Below, in pieces: positions 18,919 to 28,026 of a DNA stretch of 64,000 nt. Position 1 is the stretch's first letter, and every line of letters begins with the position of its first letter. Under the pieces are notes generated by a model, which saw only the letters and a list, made by a program, of their open reading frames with translations, had not been told where the DNA came from and did not search any database. This DNA is from Alcanivorax nanhaiticus (GTDB taxonomy: Bacteria > Pseudomonadota > Gammaproteobacteria > Pseudomonadales > Alcanivoracaceae): the NCBI RefSeq assembly GCF_000756665.1, contig NZ_ARXV01000008.1:62001-126000 (forward strand), in the 5' to 3' direction. A program made the translations under genes and the position numbers.

Positions 18919-19134
18919 ATGCCTCAGGTGAAGGTGAAAGAAGGCGAACCGTTTGATGTGGCCCTGCGCCGTTTCAAGCGTGGCTGTGAAAAAGCGGGCA
19001 TCCTGTCTGAAGTGCGTCGTCGCGAACAGTACGAGAAGCCCACTCAAGAGCGTAAGCGCAAGCGTGCCGCAGCCGTCAAGCGTCACCTTAAAAAACTGCA
19101 GCGTGAGCAACTCGCTCGCAAGCGCCTTTACTAA
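18919..19134 (+). CDS. rpsU: 30S ribosomal protein bS21
   Basis: A 71-residue, strongly basic protein ([19 protein letters not shown] at its start) with the usual bS21 length and the lysine/arginine-rich tail. bS21 sits near the anti-Shine-Dalgarno region of 16S rRNA and helps initiation. An AGGAAGGTG ribosome-binding site precedes it. It is the first gene of the rpsU-dnaG-rpoD macromolecular synthesis operon, here with yqeY inserted after it, as in Pseudomonas. Confidence 0.97.
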   Translation: MPQVKVKEGEPFDVALRRFKRGCEKAGILSEVRRREQYEKPTQERKRKRAAAVKRHLKKLQREQLARKRLY

Positions 19135-19157
19135 GCACCGCTGAGTAGAGACGTCTG

Positions 19158-19607
19158 ATGAGTGCGCTCAAAGAGCAGCTCACTGCAGCCATGAAAGACG
19201 CCATGCGTGCAAAAGATAAAGCACGTCTTGGCGTTTTTCGTATGGCGCTGGCAGCGATCAAGCAGATTGAAGTGGACGAACGCATCGAGCCCGATGACGA
19301 ACGTGTACTGGCCCTGCTCGACAAGCTGATCAAACAGCGCAAGGACTCTGCGACCCAATACCGCGATGCCGACCGTGCCGACCTGGCCGAAGTCGAGGAA
19401 GCGGAAATCGCCGTGCTCCAGGAATTTCTCCCCGAACCACTGACCGATGCGGAAATCGACGCTCTGATCGACGATGCCGTTTCCAGTACTGGTGCTTCAG
19501 GCATGCAGGACATGGGCAAGGTCATGGGTATCCTCAAGCCGCAACTGCAAGGCCGTGCCGACATGGGCGCCGCCAGTGGCAAAGTCCGCGCCAAGCTGAA
19601 CAGCTAA
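19158..19607 (+). CDS. GatB/YqeY domain protein
   Basis: The 149-residue protein is a typical YqeY: an N-terminal helical part (KEQLTAAMKDAMRAKDKARLG in pieces) and a C-terminal tail-like domain with MGKVMGILKPQLQGRADMG, also found at the end of GatB. YqeY proteins resemble the tRNA-binding tail of the amidotransferase subunit; a role in tRNA-dependent amidation is suspected but unproved. It lies 23 bp after rpsU in the operon. Confidence 0.93.
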   Translation: MSALKEQLTAAMKDAMRAKDKARLGVFRMALAAIKQIEVDERIEPDDERVLALLDKLIKQRKDSATQYRDADRADLAEVEEAEIAVLQEFLPEPLTDAEIDALIDDAVSSTGASGMQDMGKVMGILKPQLQGRADMGAASGKVRAKLNS

Positions 19608-19642
19608 CCCTCCCACGGCCCCGCTTCTATCCTGGGTTTTCG

Positions 19643-19673
19643 CTGTTAACTGTTCACTGTTAACTATTCACTG
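19643..19673. repeat. Single-arm heptamer repeat between yqeY and dnaG
   Basis: Four 7-bp units and a partial fifth: CTGTTAA occurs twice, alternating with CTGTTCA and CTATTCA. It starts 35 bp after the yqeY stop. There is no inverted partner. The unit is unrelated in sequence to the other heptamer runs, yet the period is the same. Confidence 0.65.
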
Positions 19674-19727
19674 CCTTTCGGCTCCGCTTTCTGTTTAGAT
19701 AACCGCCCTTCTGGCACAATCATTCCC

Positions 19728-21656
19728 ATGGCGCGCATACCGGATAATTTCATACAGGACCTGTTGGCCCGCACCGATCTGGTGGAGCTGATTGATGCCC
19801 GTGTGCCGCTGAAAAAGACCGGCCGCAACTACAGCGCCTGCTGCCCTTTCCACCAGGAAAAGACCCCGTCCTTCACTGTCGCCCCGGACAAGCAGTTCTA
19901 CTACTGCTTCGGCTGTGGCGCCAAAGGCAACGCGGTGGGCTTCCTGATGGAATACGAGCACATGAATTTCCCGGAGGCGGTCAAGCAACTGGCCAGCCGC
20001 GCCGGCATGGAAGTACCGGAAAGCCGCCCGGAAACGGCCGCCGACCGCCAGCGCAAGGATCGCCTGCAATCCCTGTACGATTTGCTCAGTCGTGCCGAGC
20101 ATTTCTATGCTCAACAGCTGCGCCAGGCACCGGAAAAACAGAAGGCGGTGGGCTATCTGAAAAATCGGGGCCTCAGTGGCGAAATCGCCAAACGCTTCGC
20201 TCTTGGCTTTGCCCCTCCAGGCTTCGACAACCTGATCAACGGCCTGTCGCTCACCGAAGCCGGCCTGGAACAGGCACTCACCGCCGGCTTGCTGGTTCGC
20301 CGTGACGACACCGGGCGGGTCTACGACAAATTCCGCGATCGCATTATCTTCCCCATTCGCGATACCCGAGGCCGCACCATCGGTTTTGGTGGCCGAGTGC
20401 TGGGTGACGGCAAACCCAAATACCTGAACAGCCCGGAAACCCCGGTATTCCACAAGGGAGAGGAACTCTACGGATTGTGGGAGTGGCGTCAGAGCCGTGA
20501 CCGCAGTGACCGCCTCTACGTAGTGGAAGGCTACATGGATGTGATCGCCCTGCATCAATACGGCGTACCCAACGTGGTCGCGACTCTCGGCACCGCCACC
20601 ACCGAGGATCATGCCCGCAAGCTGTTCCGCCAGGTAGACGAAGTCATCCTCTGTTTTGATGGTGACAAAGCCGGGGTGCGAGCGGCCTGGCGCGCGCTGG
20701 AGTCCCTGCTGCCAGCCCTGGATGACGGCAAGCAGGTGCGATTCCTGTTTCTACCTGACGGCGAAGACCCGGACACCCTGGTTCGCACCCAGGGCCCGGA
20801 GGCCCTGCGCGCCATGACCGACAAGGCCGACGCACTGTCCACCTACCTGTTCCGCCATCTCTCGGAAGGCCTGGATCTGAACACCGTGGACGGCCGTGCC
20901 CGCCTGGCCCGGCTCGCACTCCCCTACCTGGACAAGCCGGCCGGACCGGTCTATCGCGCCCTGCTGACCGAAGAGCTGGCTCAACTGACGCGGCTCGACA
21001 AGGAGTCATTGATCCAGCTAAAACCGGTTAAACCGGCACCTGCGGCAACACCACAGCCAGCCCGCACCAACCAGCAGACGTCATATCCTGATCACGGTTT
21101 CGATAGCGGTGATATGCCTCCTCCCCCGGACTGGGATGACGCCCCGCTGCCCGACGATAATTATTATCCCGGTGACGACATTCCTGTCAGCCAGGACATG
21201 CCCTCACCCTCCCGACGGGAAAATGGCCGCCGCAAGGGTCCACTGACCATGGCGGAACGTCTGGTTCTGGTGTTACTGGACTATCCCTCACTGGCAGAAA
21301 ACCTCCCCCTGCCCGATGGCGTGGAGCGGTTGCCGGTACCGCACATAGACCTGCTGATTCGTGTGGCAGGGGAGTGCAAAAAGCACCAGCACCCCGCCGC
21401 CCTGATGGGCGCACTCATGGCCCACGAACAAGGCGAAAGCTTCTCTCAGCTACTCAAGGCCAGCCTGAAGCCGCCTATGGCAGAAGCGATGGCAACCCGG
21501 CTGTGGCAGGATGCGCTTTCCCAACTGGAAGTCGCGCGCCTGGAAGCCGCCCTGATGGAAGTGGAGCAGGCCGGCATCCCCGACGTGGCCCACTGGCAGG
21601 CGCTGCACAAGGCCCTGGCCGAAGCCCGCCAACACGCCCGCAAGCCCTTCGACTAG
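19728..21656 (+). CDS. dnaG: DNA primase DnaG
   Basis: DnaG makes RNA primers at the replication fork together with DnaB. The 642-residue protein has an N-terminal CHC2 zinc ribbon (CCPFH and YYCFGCGAKG, about residues 40-66), a TOPRIM core with VVEGYMDVIALHQYG and FDGDKAG, and a C-terminal helicase-binding domain after an acidic proline-rich linker near residues 440-500. It is separated from yqeY by 120 bp and from rpoD by 157 bp containing a hairpin and a promoter-like -10. Confidence 0.97.
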   Translation: MARIPDNFIQDLLARTDLVELIDARVPLKKTGRNYSACCPFHQEKTPSFTVAPDKQFYYCFGCGAKGNAVGFLMEYEHMNFPEAVKQLASRAGMEVPESRPETAADRQRKDRLQSLYDLLSRAEHFYAQQLRQAPEKQKAVGYLKNRGLSGEIAKRFALGFAPPGFDNLINGLSLTEAGLEQALTAGLLVRRDDTGRVYDKFRDRIIFPIRDTRGRTIGFGGRVLGDGKPKYLNSPETPVFHKGEELYGLWEWRQSRDRSDRLYVVEGYMDVIALHQYGVPNVVATLGTATTEDHARKLFRQVDEVILCFDGDKAGVRAAWRALESLLPALDDGKQVRFLFLPDGEDPDTLVRTQGPEALRAMTDKADALSTYLFRHLSEGLDLNTVDGRARLARLALPYLDKPAGPVYRALLTEELAQLTRLDKESLIQLKPVKPAPAATPQPARTNQQTSYPDHGFDSGDMPPPPDWDDAPLPDDNYYPGDDIPVSQDMPSPSRRENGRRKGPLTMAERLVLVLLDYPSLAENLPLPDGVERLPVPHIDLLIRVAGECKKHQHPAALMGALMAHEQGESFSQLLKASLKPPMAEAMATRLWQDALSQLEVARLEAALMEVEQAGIPDVAHWQALHKALAEARQHARKPFD

Positions 21657-21682
21657 CAAAACAGCGTAACTCATTGTTTTTC

Positions 21683-21720
21683 CAGTTGGCGGCCAACCAT
21701 CCTCCCCTCACCGCCAACTG
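21683..21720 (+). terminator. Hairpin between dnaG and rpoD
   Basis: CAGTTGGCGG pairs perfectly with CCGCCAACTG across an 18-base loop. No T tract follows, so it is more likely a partial terminator or RNA-processing/stability element than a full stop. In E. coli the rpsU-dnaG-rpoD transcript is cut between dnaG and rpoD, which keeps primase low and sigma-70 high; this hairpin is placed where such control would act. Confidence 0.45.
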
Positions 21721-21740
21721 CCTCCACCCCTTGCAATTAC

Positions 21741-21769
21741 TGGCCGAAAGCCCCATGTCCGAGTATAAT
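21741..21769 (+). promoter_or_regulatory. Candidate rpoD promoter
   Basis: A perfect TATAAT at 21764-21769 lies 45 bp before the rpoD start. The base run 17 bp upstream (TGGCCG) is a poor -35. An additional rpoD-proximal promoter is common in this operon, so the call is plausible, but it rests mainly on the -10. Confidence 0.5.
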
Positions 21770-21813
21770 CCGCCGTTTCCCCACGGCATCATCACGACGA
21801 CGGGCTTTATTGC

Positions 21814-23700
21814 ATGACGACTCAAAAGCAGCAGCAGCAATCCCAGCTGAAGCAGTTGATCGCACTTGGCAAGGAACAGGGCTACCTGACCTACGCCGAA
21901 GTTAACGACCACCTGCCGGAGTCCATTACCGACACCGACCAGGTTGAAGACATCATTCAGATGATCAACGACATGGGCATCACCGTGGTCGAGAAGGCCG
22001 CCGATGCCGATCAGTTGATGATCGACGAAAGCGCGGACAGCACCGACGAAGTCGCTGCCGAAGAAGCTGCCGCGGTACTCGCCTCAGTAGAAAGCGAGCC
22101 GGGCCGCACCACTGACCCTGTGCGCATGTACATGCGTGAAATGGGCACCGTGGAACTGCTGACCCGTGAAGGCGAAATCGAAATCGCCAAGCGTATCGAG
22201 GAAGGCACCCGTGAAGTGATGCATGCCCTGGCCTTCTGGCCCGGCGCCGTCGACATGCTGATCGACGAATACGCTCGCGTGGAAAACGAAGAGCGTAAAC
22301 TCACCGACATCATCGCCGGTTACCTGGATCCCAATGACGATGGGGCTGCGGCCACCAACGCCAACAAGGAACCCACCTTCGCGGAAAAAGCCAAGAAGGA
22401 AGAAAAGGACGAAGACGAAGACGACGCTGACGACAAAGACAGCGACTCCGATGACGACTCCGATGAAGATGAAGGCGGCCTGGATCCAGTACTGGCAGCC
22501 GAGCGTTTCAACCACCTGAAAACGCTGCACGAAAAAGCCGAGCGCGCACTGAAGCGCAACGGTCGTGACCACGCCAGCACTGCCAAGGCACTGGAAGCTC
22601 TTGCCGAGCACTTCACCCTGTTCAAGCTGGTACCGCGCATCTATGACGAGATGCTGGTTGGCGCTCGCAATAACCTGGATCTGGTGCGCAAATTCGAGCG
22701 TCAGATTATGTCCTCTGCCATCCGTCGTGGCGGCATGGACCGCAAGGATTTCATCAAGCTGTTCCCCGGCAATGAAACCGACATGGGCTGGGTCGACAAT
22801 CAACTGAAAACCAAGAAAGGCAAGGCGATTGCCGACAAACTGAGTGTTGTCAAAGAAGACATCCAGCGCGCCCAGCGCAAGATCTCTACCATCGAAGACA
22901 TCATTGGTTTGCCGGTAGCCGACATCAAGGAAATCAACCGTCGCATTTCCATTGGTGAAGCCAAGGCTCGTCGTGCCAAGAAAGAAATGGTGGAAGCCAA
23001 CCTGCGTCTGGTTATCTCCATCGCCAAGAAATACACCAACCGCGGCCTGCAGTTCCTCGACCTGATTCAGGAAGGCAACATCGGCCTGATGAAAGCCGTG
23101 GACAAGTTCGAATACCGTCGTGGTTACAAGTTCTCCACCTACGCGACATGGTGGATTCGTCAGGCCATTACCCGCTCCATTGCGGATCAGGCGCGCACCA
23201 TCCGTATTCCGGTACACATGATCGAGACCATCAACAAGATCAACCGGGTACAGCGCCAGATGCTGCAGGAAATGGGCCGTGAGCCGACCCCGGAAGAACT
23301 GGGCGTGCGCCTGGAAATGCCGGAAGACAAAGTCCGCAAGGTACTGAAGATCGCCAAAGAGCCGATCTCCATGGAAACCCCCATCGGTGACGATGAAGAT
23401 TCCAGCCTCGGCGACTTTATCGAAGACGGCAACATGGAATCCCCGGTGGACTCCGCTACCTCGCTGGGCCTGGAAGAAGCCACCCGCGAAGTCCTGGCCA
23501 ACCTCACCGCCCGTGAAGCCAAGGTACTGCGCATGCGTTTCGGTATCGACATGAACACTGACCACACCCTAGAGGAAGTGGGCAAGCAGTTCGACGTGAC
23601 CCGTGAGCGTATCCGTCAGATCGAAGCCAAGGCACTGCGCAAACTGCGTCACCCGAGCCGCAGCGAACACCTGCGCAGCTTCCTGGACGGCGACCTTTAA
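21814..23700 (+). CDS. rpoD: RNA polymerase sigma-70 factor RpoD
   Basis: The primary sigma factor, 628 residues. Region 1.1 is at the N-terminus; [16 protein letters not shown] marks region 1.2; the non-conserved region contains an unusually acidic stretch around residues 190-227 made almost only of D, E, S and K; regions 2.1-2.4 carry [31 protein letters not shown] and the [15 protein letters not shown] block; region 4.2 has [19 protein letters not shown]. All essential regions are intact. It ends the operon, followed by an intrinsic terminator and a tRNA gene. Confidence 0.98.
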   Translation: MTTQKQQQQSQLKQLIALGKEQGYLTYAEVNDHLPESITDTDQVEDIIQMINDMGITVVEKAADADQLMIDESADSTDEVAAEEAAAVLASVESEPGRTTDPVRMYMREMGTVELLTREGEIEIAKRIEEGTREVMHALAFWPGAVDMLIDEYARVENEERKLTDIIAGYLDPNDDGAAATNANKEPTFAEKAKKEEKDEDEDDADDKDSDSDDDSDEDEGGLDPVLAAERFNHLKTLHEKAERALKRNGRDHASTAKALEALAEHFTLFKLVPRIYDEMLVGARNNLDLVRKFERQIMSSAIRRGGMDRKDFIKLFPGNETDMGWVDNQLKTKKGKAIADKLSVVKEDIQRAQRKISTIEDIIGLPVADIKEINRRISIGEAKARRAKKEMVEANLRLVISIAKKYTNRGLQFLDLIQEGNIGLMKAVDKFEYRRGYKFSTYATWWIRQAITRSIADQARTIRIPVHMIETINKINRVQRQMLQEMGREPTPEELGVRLEMPEDKVRKVLKIAKEPISMETPIGDDEDSSLGDFIEDGNMESPVDSATSLGLEEATREVLANLTAREAKVLRMRFGIDMNTDHTLEEVGKQFDVTRERIRQIEAKALRKLRHPSRSEHLRSFLDGDL

Positions 23701-23704
23701 GGCT

Positions 23705-23750
23705 TGAAAAAAATTGCCGGCCCCCGAATAATCGGCGGCCGGCATTTTAT
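23705..23750 (+). terminator. rpoD intrinsic terminator
   Basis: TGCCGGCC (23715-23722) pairs with GGCCGGCA (23737-23744), followed by TTTTATT. It starts 14 bp after the rpoD stop; the A-rich run on the other side could also serve the minus strand. Confidence 0.8.
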
Positions 23751-23768
23751 TGCCACTCTGTTTTCTCC

Positions 23769-23845
23769 GGGCCTATAGCTCAGTTGGTTAGAGCAGTCGA
23801 CTCATAATCGATTGGTCCCAGGTTCAAGTCCTGGTGGGCCCACCA
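23769..23845 (+). tRNA. tRNA with CAU anticodon, probably tRNA-Ile2 (lysidine type)
   Basis: A 77-base cloverleaf with encoded CCA. Acceptor GGGCCTA pairs with TGGGCCC, the D arm has GCTC/GAGC, the anticodon loop is CTCATAA (anticodon CAT, positions 34-36) on a GTCGA/TCGAT stem, and the T arm contains GGTTCAAGTCC. CAU tRNAs may be initiator Met, elongator Met or Ile2; the acceptor is fully paired, unlike the initiator, and the arms resemble Ile2 genes found after rpoD in Pseudomonas. The Ile2 assignment needs TilS identity elements to be checked. Confidence 0.93.
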
Positions 23846-23969
23846 TTTTCTCTCATATTTTTCTTAGTGCGAAATGGAGCACAAGTTGCCTGCAATTGGT
23901 GACTTACCGCACGCCGCCTGCCAAAGTTACTGCACACCTTATTTCTGACAGGCACAGCCGCCCTATAGA

Positions 23970-23997
23970 AATGAAAGCGGCCCCATCTGAGCCGCTT
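23970..23997 (-). terminator. Terminator of the minus-strand lipoprotein gene
   Basis: AAGCGGC (23975-23981) pairs with GCCGCTT (23991-23997); on the minus strand the stem is followed by TTTCATTTC. It lies 13-40 bp downstream of the lipoprotein stop at 24010. The rest of the spacer back to the tRNA shows nothing else. Confidence 0.6.
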
Positions 23998-24009
23998 ACA
24001 CTCCTCTGA

Positions 24010-25470
24010 TCATCTCATCGGCTGGAAGTGCATCAGGTCATCAATACTGGGCGGCATCAAGTACTCAGGGATAAGAGGGACGGGTGAAAACAGCTCGGCC
24101 CATTCTTCCTCGCTGGGCGCAAATTCCATCACAATACGCGTCTGCAGCACATAGCCATCATTCCCATCGTCTTCACGCCTCTGCACGGTGATCTTCGCAG
24201 GCACACCCTGACGATAAGAGATCAGAGTGCGCCTGGAGGGAACCTCGGACTGACCACCCACTTCGTCAACCTGCTTTAATTTTCCATCGTTGTAGTAACC
24301 GTACTTCAGCAATACCCCCCCGAAGCTTCCTACTTCGGATAGCCTGCCGTTGTGATCATAGTGATAAGTCTCGTGATCTCGCTGCTCATCGTCTTCCGTG
24401 CCCCAAACCCCGTCGTCACCGTAGGAACTTCGCACCATCGCCGTCACTTGTTCTGACGCATTGAAGAAATAAGAATCGTAGTACCACCCCGATTCAGGGC
24501 CGGCATCGGCGGTGCCGGGATGGACGATCACGCGGTCGGCCAGGCGAGTGGCCGTGTTGGTATATAAGTCGGCAGACGTTGAGCCGTTGTAGCGTTGAGT
24601 GTCCTCTTCGACACTATCATCCAGATAGCGGTAGGACCGAGTTTGATAGGCGGAAGAGCACCATCTCAGAAGCTTGATTGAGACGGCGATGGGATGAGCA
24701 TCCAAGCAGTATTCATCGAGCACCGCCGTCCAGGAACTATCGGCAGCGAGATCAATACTCAAGGGGCGCTGCTCGGCATCGAAGATGACAGTATTGGTCT
24801 GCGTGTGGTCGACAATGATAGGCAGATCCGGCTCATCCACCGTCTCGAGGTCGATATTCGTGGTGGTAAATTCCGTTAACGCCAATATCTCAGCAACAGT
24901 CGTGTCCAGCCCATCAAATTCGTAGTTGAGCACCTCCGTTGCAGTCCCACCAAAATGCTCAAGTTCGGCATTGATGAGGTAGCTGTAACTGAAGTCAAAG
25001 GCAGGAATGAACAGGCCGGTTACGTGACCGGACTCTTGCTGCAGCCGTCGGCCGCTACGCACCGGGCACTTCATCGGCCCGTTATACGAAAGACCTAAAA
25101 CAGCCAGCCCGGTCGCTCCCGTAGGCGAGCCAGCCATGCCATGAAAAAACAGATCTGGATAGCGCAATAACGGGGTCGGCGCCGACATGTACTGACACTG
25201 AAGATAGGGATGCGAGGCATCATCCTCTGTATCCCAGACCATGTCTGGCCCGACAGAGTGCAGCTGGACGTTGATCGTGAGTTCGTCAGGGTAATGAAAC
25301 TGCATACGCGCCACTTCCGCGCCGTCAGCGTCATAAAACCAGGCTTGGCTTGGCGCACTGCTCGTGGCTTGAGTCACGGCGCCGTCACTGGATGAAGAGG
25401 AGCCACCCCCGCAGCCGCTCGCCATCAGGGCGATCAGGCATACCAAGCTGTAGCGCAGTGTTGTTGTCAT
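24010..25470 (-). CDS. Hypothetical lipoprotein with YD-like repeats
   Basis: The 486-residue product starts with a lipoprotein signal (LIALMASGCGGGSSSSS; the lipobox Cys is followed by a Gly/Ser linker typical of surface or outer-membrane lipoproteins). No known domain is recognised. The C-terminal third has YHYDHNGRLSEVGSFGG and LLKYGYYNDGKLKQVDEVG, which resemble single YD/RHS-type repeats, and the phrase DxxWxTEDDxxxxxY recurs near residues 80 and 355, suggesting an internal duplication. It stands alone between the tRNA and the patatin gene. Confidence 0.6.
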   Translation of the reverse strand: MTTTLRYSLVCLIALMASGCGGGSSSSSDGAVTQATSSAPSQAWFYDADGAEVARMQFHYPDELTINVQLHSVGPDMVWDTEDDASHPYLQCQYMSAPTPLLRYPDLFFHGMAGSPTGATGLAVLGLSYNGPMKCPVRSGRRLQQESGHVTGLFIPAFDFSYSYLINAELEHFGGTATEVLNYEFDGLDTTVAEILALTEFTTTNIDLETVDEPDLPIIVDHTQTNTVIFDAEQRPLSIDLAADSSWTAVLDEYCLDAHPIAVSIKLLRWCSSAYQTRSYRYLDDSVEEDTQRYNGSTSADLYTNTATRLADRVIVHPGTADAGPESGWYYDSYFFNASEQVTAMVRSSYGDDGVWGTEDDEQRDHETYHYDHNGRLSEVGSFGGVLLKYGYYNDGKLKQVDEVGGQSEVPSRRTLISYRQGVPAKITVQRREDDGNDGYVLQTRIVMEFAPSEEEWAELFSPVPLIPEYLMPPSIDDLMHFQPMR

Positions 25471-25807
25471 AATACTGTCCGAGAGTCGTCTAGCTGAATA
25501 GCAGCGTCCAGGATGGCCGCAAGAAGCGATATCACTTCAACGGCAGAACACCCTTATCAATACGGTGGCGTGCATCCCGATTTATTTCTTCCCCGGCCGC
25601 ATACTAATCCAGTTGCCCGAAACTATCATGCCCCCCCAAAGGAATCTGGCCTCAGGGGCAAATCGCACGAGCAGGCTCCGCCTCATAAGGCAACAGAGGT
25701 TCCCGGCATCTGCCTGTCGAATACGCGAATCTGAACATCGCATCTCCACACCTGCGCCGCTATGATGATTCCAGGCTGGGCGGATCAACTGAAGGGAATC
25801 CGATACC
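25471..25807. other. Divergent spacer without a gene
   Basis: This 337-bp stretch separates the minus-strand lipoprotein from the plus-strand patatin gene. Short open frames here have no ribosome-binding sites or recognisable products. A TATGAT near 25759 could be a -10 for the patatin gene but lacks a matching -35. Confidence 0.4.
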
Positions 25808-28015
25808 GTGAACAAGAAATGGATCGGCCGGACACTGGGGACTCTGGCGCTGTGGTATAGCTTGGTGCCTGCTACAGTAGCCGCGGATGAACGAACGGGA
25901 CTGGTGTTATCCGGGGGGGGAGCCAGAGGGTTGGCCCACATTGGCGTGCTCAAGGCGCTGGATGAACACGGCATCCACCCCACAGCGGTGGCAGGCACCA
26001 GCATGGGCTCCATCGTAGGCGGCCTTTACGCGACCGGTTATTCCGTTGAGCAGATCGAACAGATCGCCACAGAAATGAACTGGAAGGAAGCCTTTTCGGA
26101 CAATTCCCCTCGATCCCATTCCCTGTTTGCCTACCGGCAGATGGATGCCGGCGCGCCGGTGGACTATCGCCTGCGCATCAACCGCAAGGGTATTGCCCTG
26201 CCCCGTGCCGCTCTGCAAGGACAACACCTGACCCTGATTCTGGACGAGATTTTTTCTCCCGCTCGAGACATTACCGACTTTGATCAGCTCGCAGTGCCCT
26301 ATCGGGCCGTGGCAGCGGATCTGGTAACAGGGGAGCAAGTCGTACTTAAAAGCGGCCGGCTCAGTTCCGCCGTGAGAGCCAGCATGTCTATCCCGGGCCT
26401 GCTTGAACCTACCATTATTGATGACAAGCTGCTGGTGGATGGCGGCATTGCCAACAATGTCCCCATTGACGCCCTGAAGGATCAGCAACTGGATCGGCTT
26501 GTGGTGGTCGATGTGGGCAGCCCTCGCTGGGAGAAAGAGGACATCACCTCCATCGGGTTGGTGCTGGCACAATTAAGTGCGTTGCTGGTGCGCAACAACA
26601 GCGATCAAAGCCTGTCACGACTCCAAGAGCAGGACATCGTCATCAAACCGAATCTGGAGGGTATCTCCAGCAGTGATTTCAGTAAAGCAAAGCAAGCGAT
26701 TGATGCCGGCTATGCTGCCGCCATACAGGTACTGGGGCCAGCGCCCGCACGGCAACAGCCCCTCTCTGACGAGCCACCCGCCAAGCTGATTGCACCGCTG
26801 GACACCAGTCCGGTGATTGATGAGATCGTCATAAGTAATGGCGGTGTGGTGAGCGACAAGGTCATTCGCGCCATGATCCGGCAACAGCCTGGCGAGCCTC
26901 TGGATCGAGCAACCATCCGTGACGACATCTCCCATATTTACGCACTGGATTATCACGACAGCATTCGCTATCAGCTAAAAAACGTGGGAGGCAAGAACCT
27001 GCTCTATATCGAGGCAGAGGAACGAGACACCAGCAATACCTTCGCCCAATTGGGACTGCAGTTCTCAGATGACATGAAAGGCAATGGTACCTTTGGCCTG
27101 TTTGGCTCGCTGCGCATTGCCGGGTTAAACAGCTATGGGGGCACCGCGGCCATACTCGCCAACCTTGGCTCTCGCCCCATGCTGGAAGCCCGCTTCTTTC
27201 AACCTGTCGATCACAAACTCATTTTCTTCGTGGAACCGGTTGCCGGGTATCGGGCCGACTCCATCGATCTTTATCTGAACAACGATATTGATGATCCCGC
27301 TTTTGCGACTTTCCGGAGGACCGAGGTCTATGGAGGAATCGACGCCGGTGCAGCACTGTTCAGGCAGAAGGGAGAACTACGATTTGGTGTACAGGCAACC
27401 GGCGGCGATGTAGAGACCCAAGTGGGGGTTCCATTCGACATCGAGAGCTATCAAGACCGCTACGCCTTCACCCGGCTAAGCTGGGACACCTACGATAATC
27501 TCGCCTTCCCTTCAAAGGGGATCAAGGCAGCTCTGGAATATCAGCACCATGACCCGGACTTTGGTGCCGATCTGGAGTACGACCGGCAGCTAACAGAGCT
27601 GGGATGGGCCACCACGCTGGCGGGCTTCTCAGTGGTAGCAGAGGCCTATGCCGCGATTTCCGATGAAGAGCCAGGCTCGGAAGCGATCGAGCCTCTGGGT
27701 GGCTTTCTGCGCTTGTCCGGTCTGCCGCCAGACAGTATCTGGGGGAACCATAGTGCGCTTGGCAGATTGGTGGTAACACGACCATTAAGGCACAACCTGA
27801 TTCTCCCTTCCTCCGTGCAGGTCTATGCCGGAGCCTCCTATGAAACCGGTAACGTCTGGCTGGACCGTGATGATGTGGACACCAGCTCGCTACTGTCCGG
27901 CGGCAGCCTGTTTCTCGGCACACACACCCCGCTTGGCCCAGGCTATGTGTCTGTCGGTTATACCGAAGGTGATCATTACTCTTTCAATATTTATTTCGGC
28001 CATGTATTCCGCTAA
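25808..28015 (+). CDS. Patatin-like phospholipase fused to POTRA and Omp85 barrel (PlpD-like)
   Basis: A 735-residue GTG-started protein with a signal peptide to about residue 26. The N-terminal patatin domain has the oxyanion SGGGARG (36-42), the nucleophile motif GTSMG (Ser65) and the catalytic DGG near residue 212. A POTRA-like region follows around 335-410, then a C-terminal barrel resembling BamA/Omp85. This order matches type Vd autotransporters such as Pseudomonas PlpD, which put a phospholipase A on the cell surface or release it. The next gene begins 11 bp later and may act with it. Confidence 0.88.
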   Translation: MNKKWIGRTLGTLALWYSLVPATVAADERTGLVLSGGGARGLAHIGVLKALDEHGIHPTAVAGTSMGSIVGGLYATGYSVEQIEQIATEMNWKEAFSDNSPRSHSLFAYRQMDAGAPVDYRLRINRKGIALPRAALQGQHLTLILDEIFSPARDITDFDQLAVPYRAVAADLVTGEQVVLKSGRLSSAVRASMSIPGLLEPTIIDDKLLVDGGIANNVPIDALKDQQLDRLVVVDVGSPRWEKEDITSIGLVLAQLSALLVRNNSDQSLSRLQEQDIVIKPNLEGISSSDFSKAKQAIDAGYAAAIQVLGPAPARQQPLSDEPPAKLIAPLDTSPVIDEIVISNGGVVSDKVIRAMIRQQPGEPLDRATIRDDISHIYALDYHDSIRYQLKNVGGKNLLYIEAEERDTSNTFAQLGLQFSDDMKGNGTFGLFGSLRIAGLNSYGGTAAILANLGSRPMLEARFFQPVDHKLIFFVEPVAGYRADSIDLYLNNDIDDPAFATFRRTEVYGGIDAGAALFRQKGELRFGVQATGGDVETQVGVPFDIESYQDRYAFTRLSWDTYDNLAFPSKGIKAALEYQHHDPDFGADLEYDRQLTELGWATTLAGFSVVAEAYAAISDEEPGSEAIEPLGGFLRLSGLPPDSIWGNHSALGRLVVTRPLRHNLILPSSVQVYAGASYETGNVWLDRDDVDTSSLLSGGSLFLGTHTPLGPGYVSVGYTEGDHYSFNIYFGHVFR

Positions 28016-28026
28016 CGGGAGCCCTC

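Noticed and set aside
22084..23565. 493-codon minus-strand frame inside rpoD
   Set aside because: Antisense shadow of a highly conserved gene with strong codon bias; no ribosome-binding site and no recognisable product.
23769..23845. Initiator tRNA-fMet
   Set aside because: The first acceptor pair is G-C, whereas bacterial initiators have an unpaired first position, and the anticodon stem lacks the three consecutive G-C pairs.
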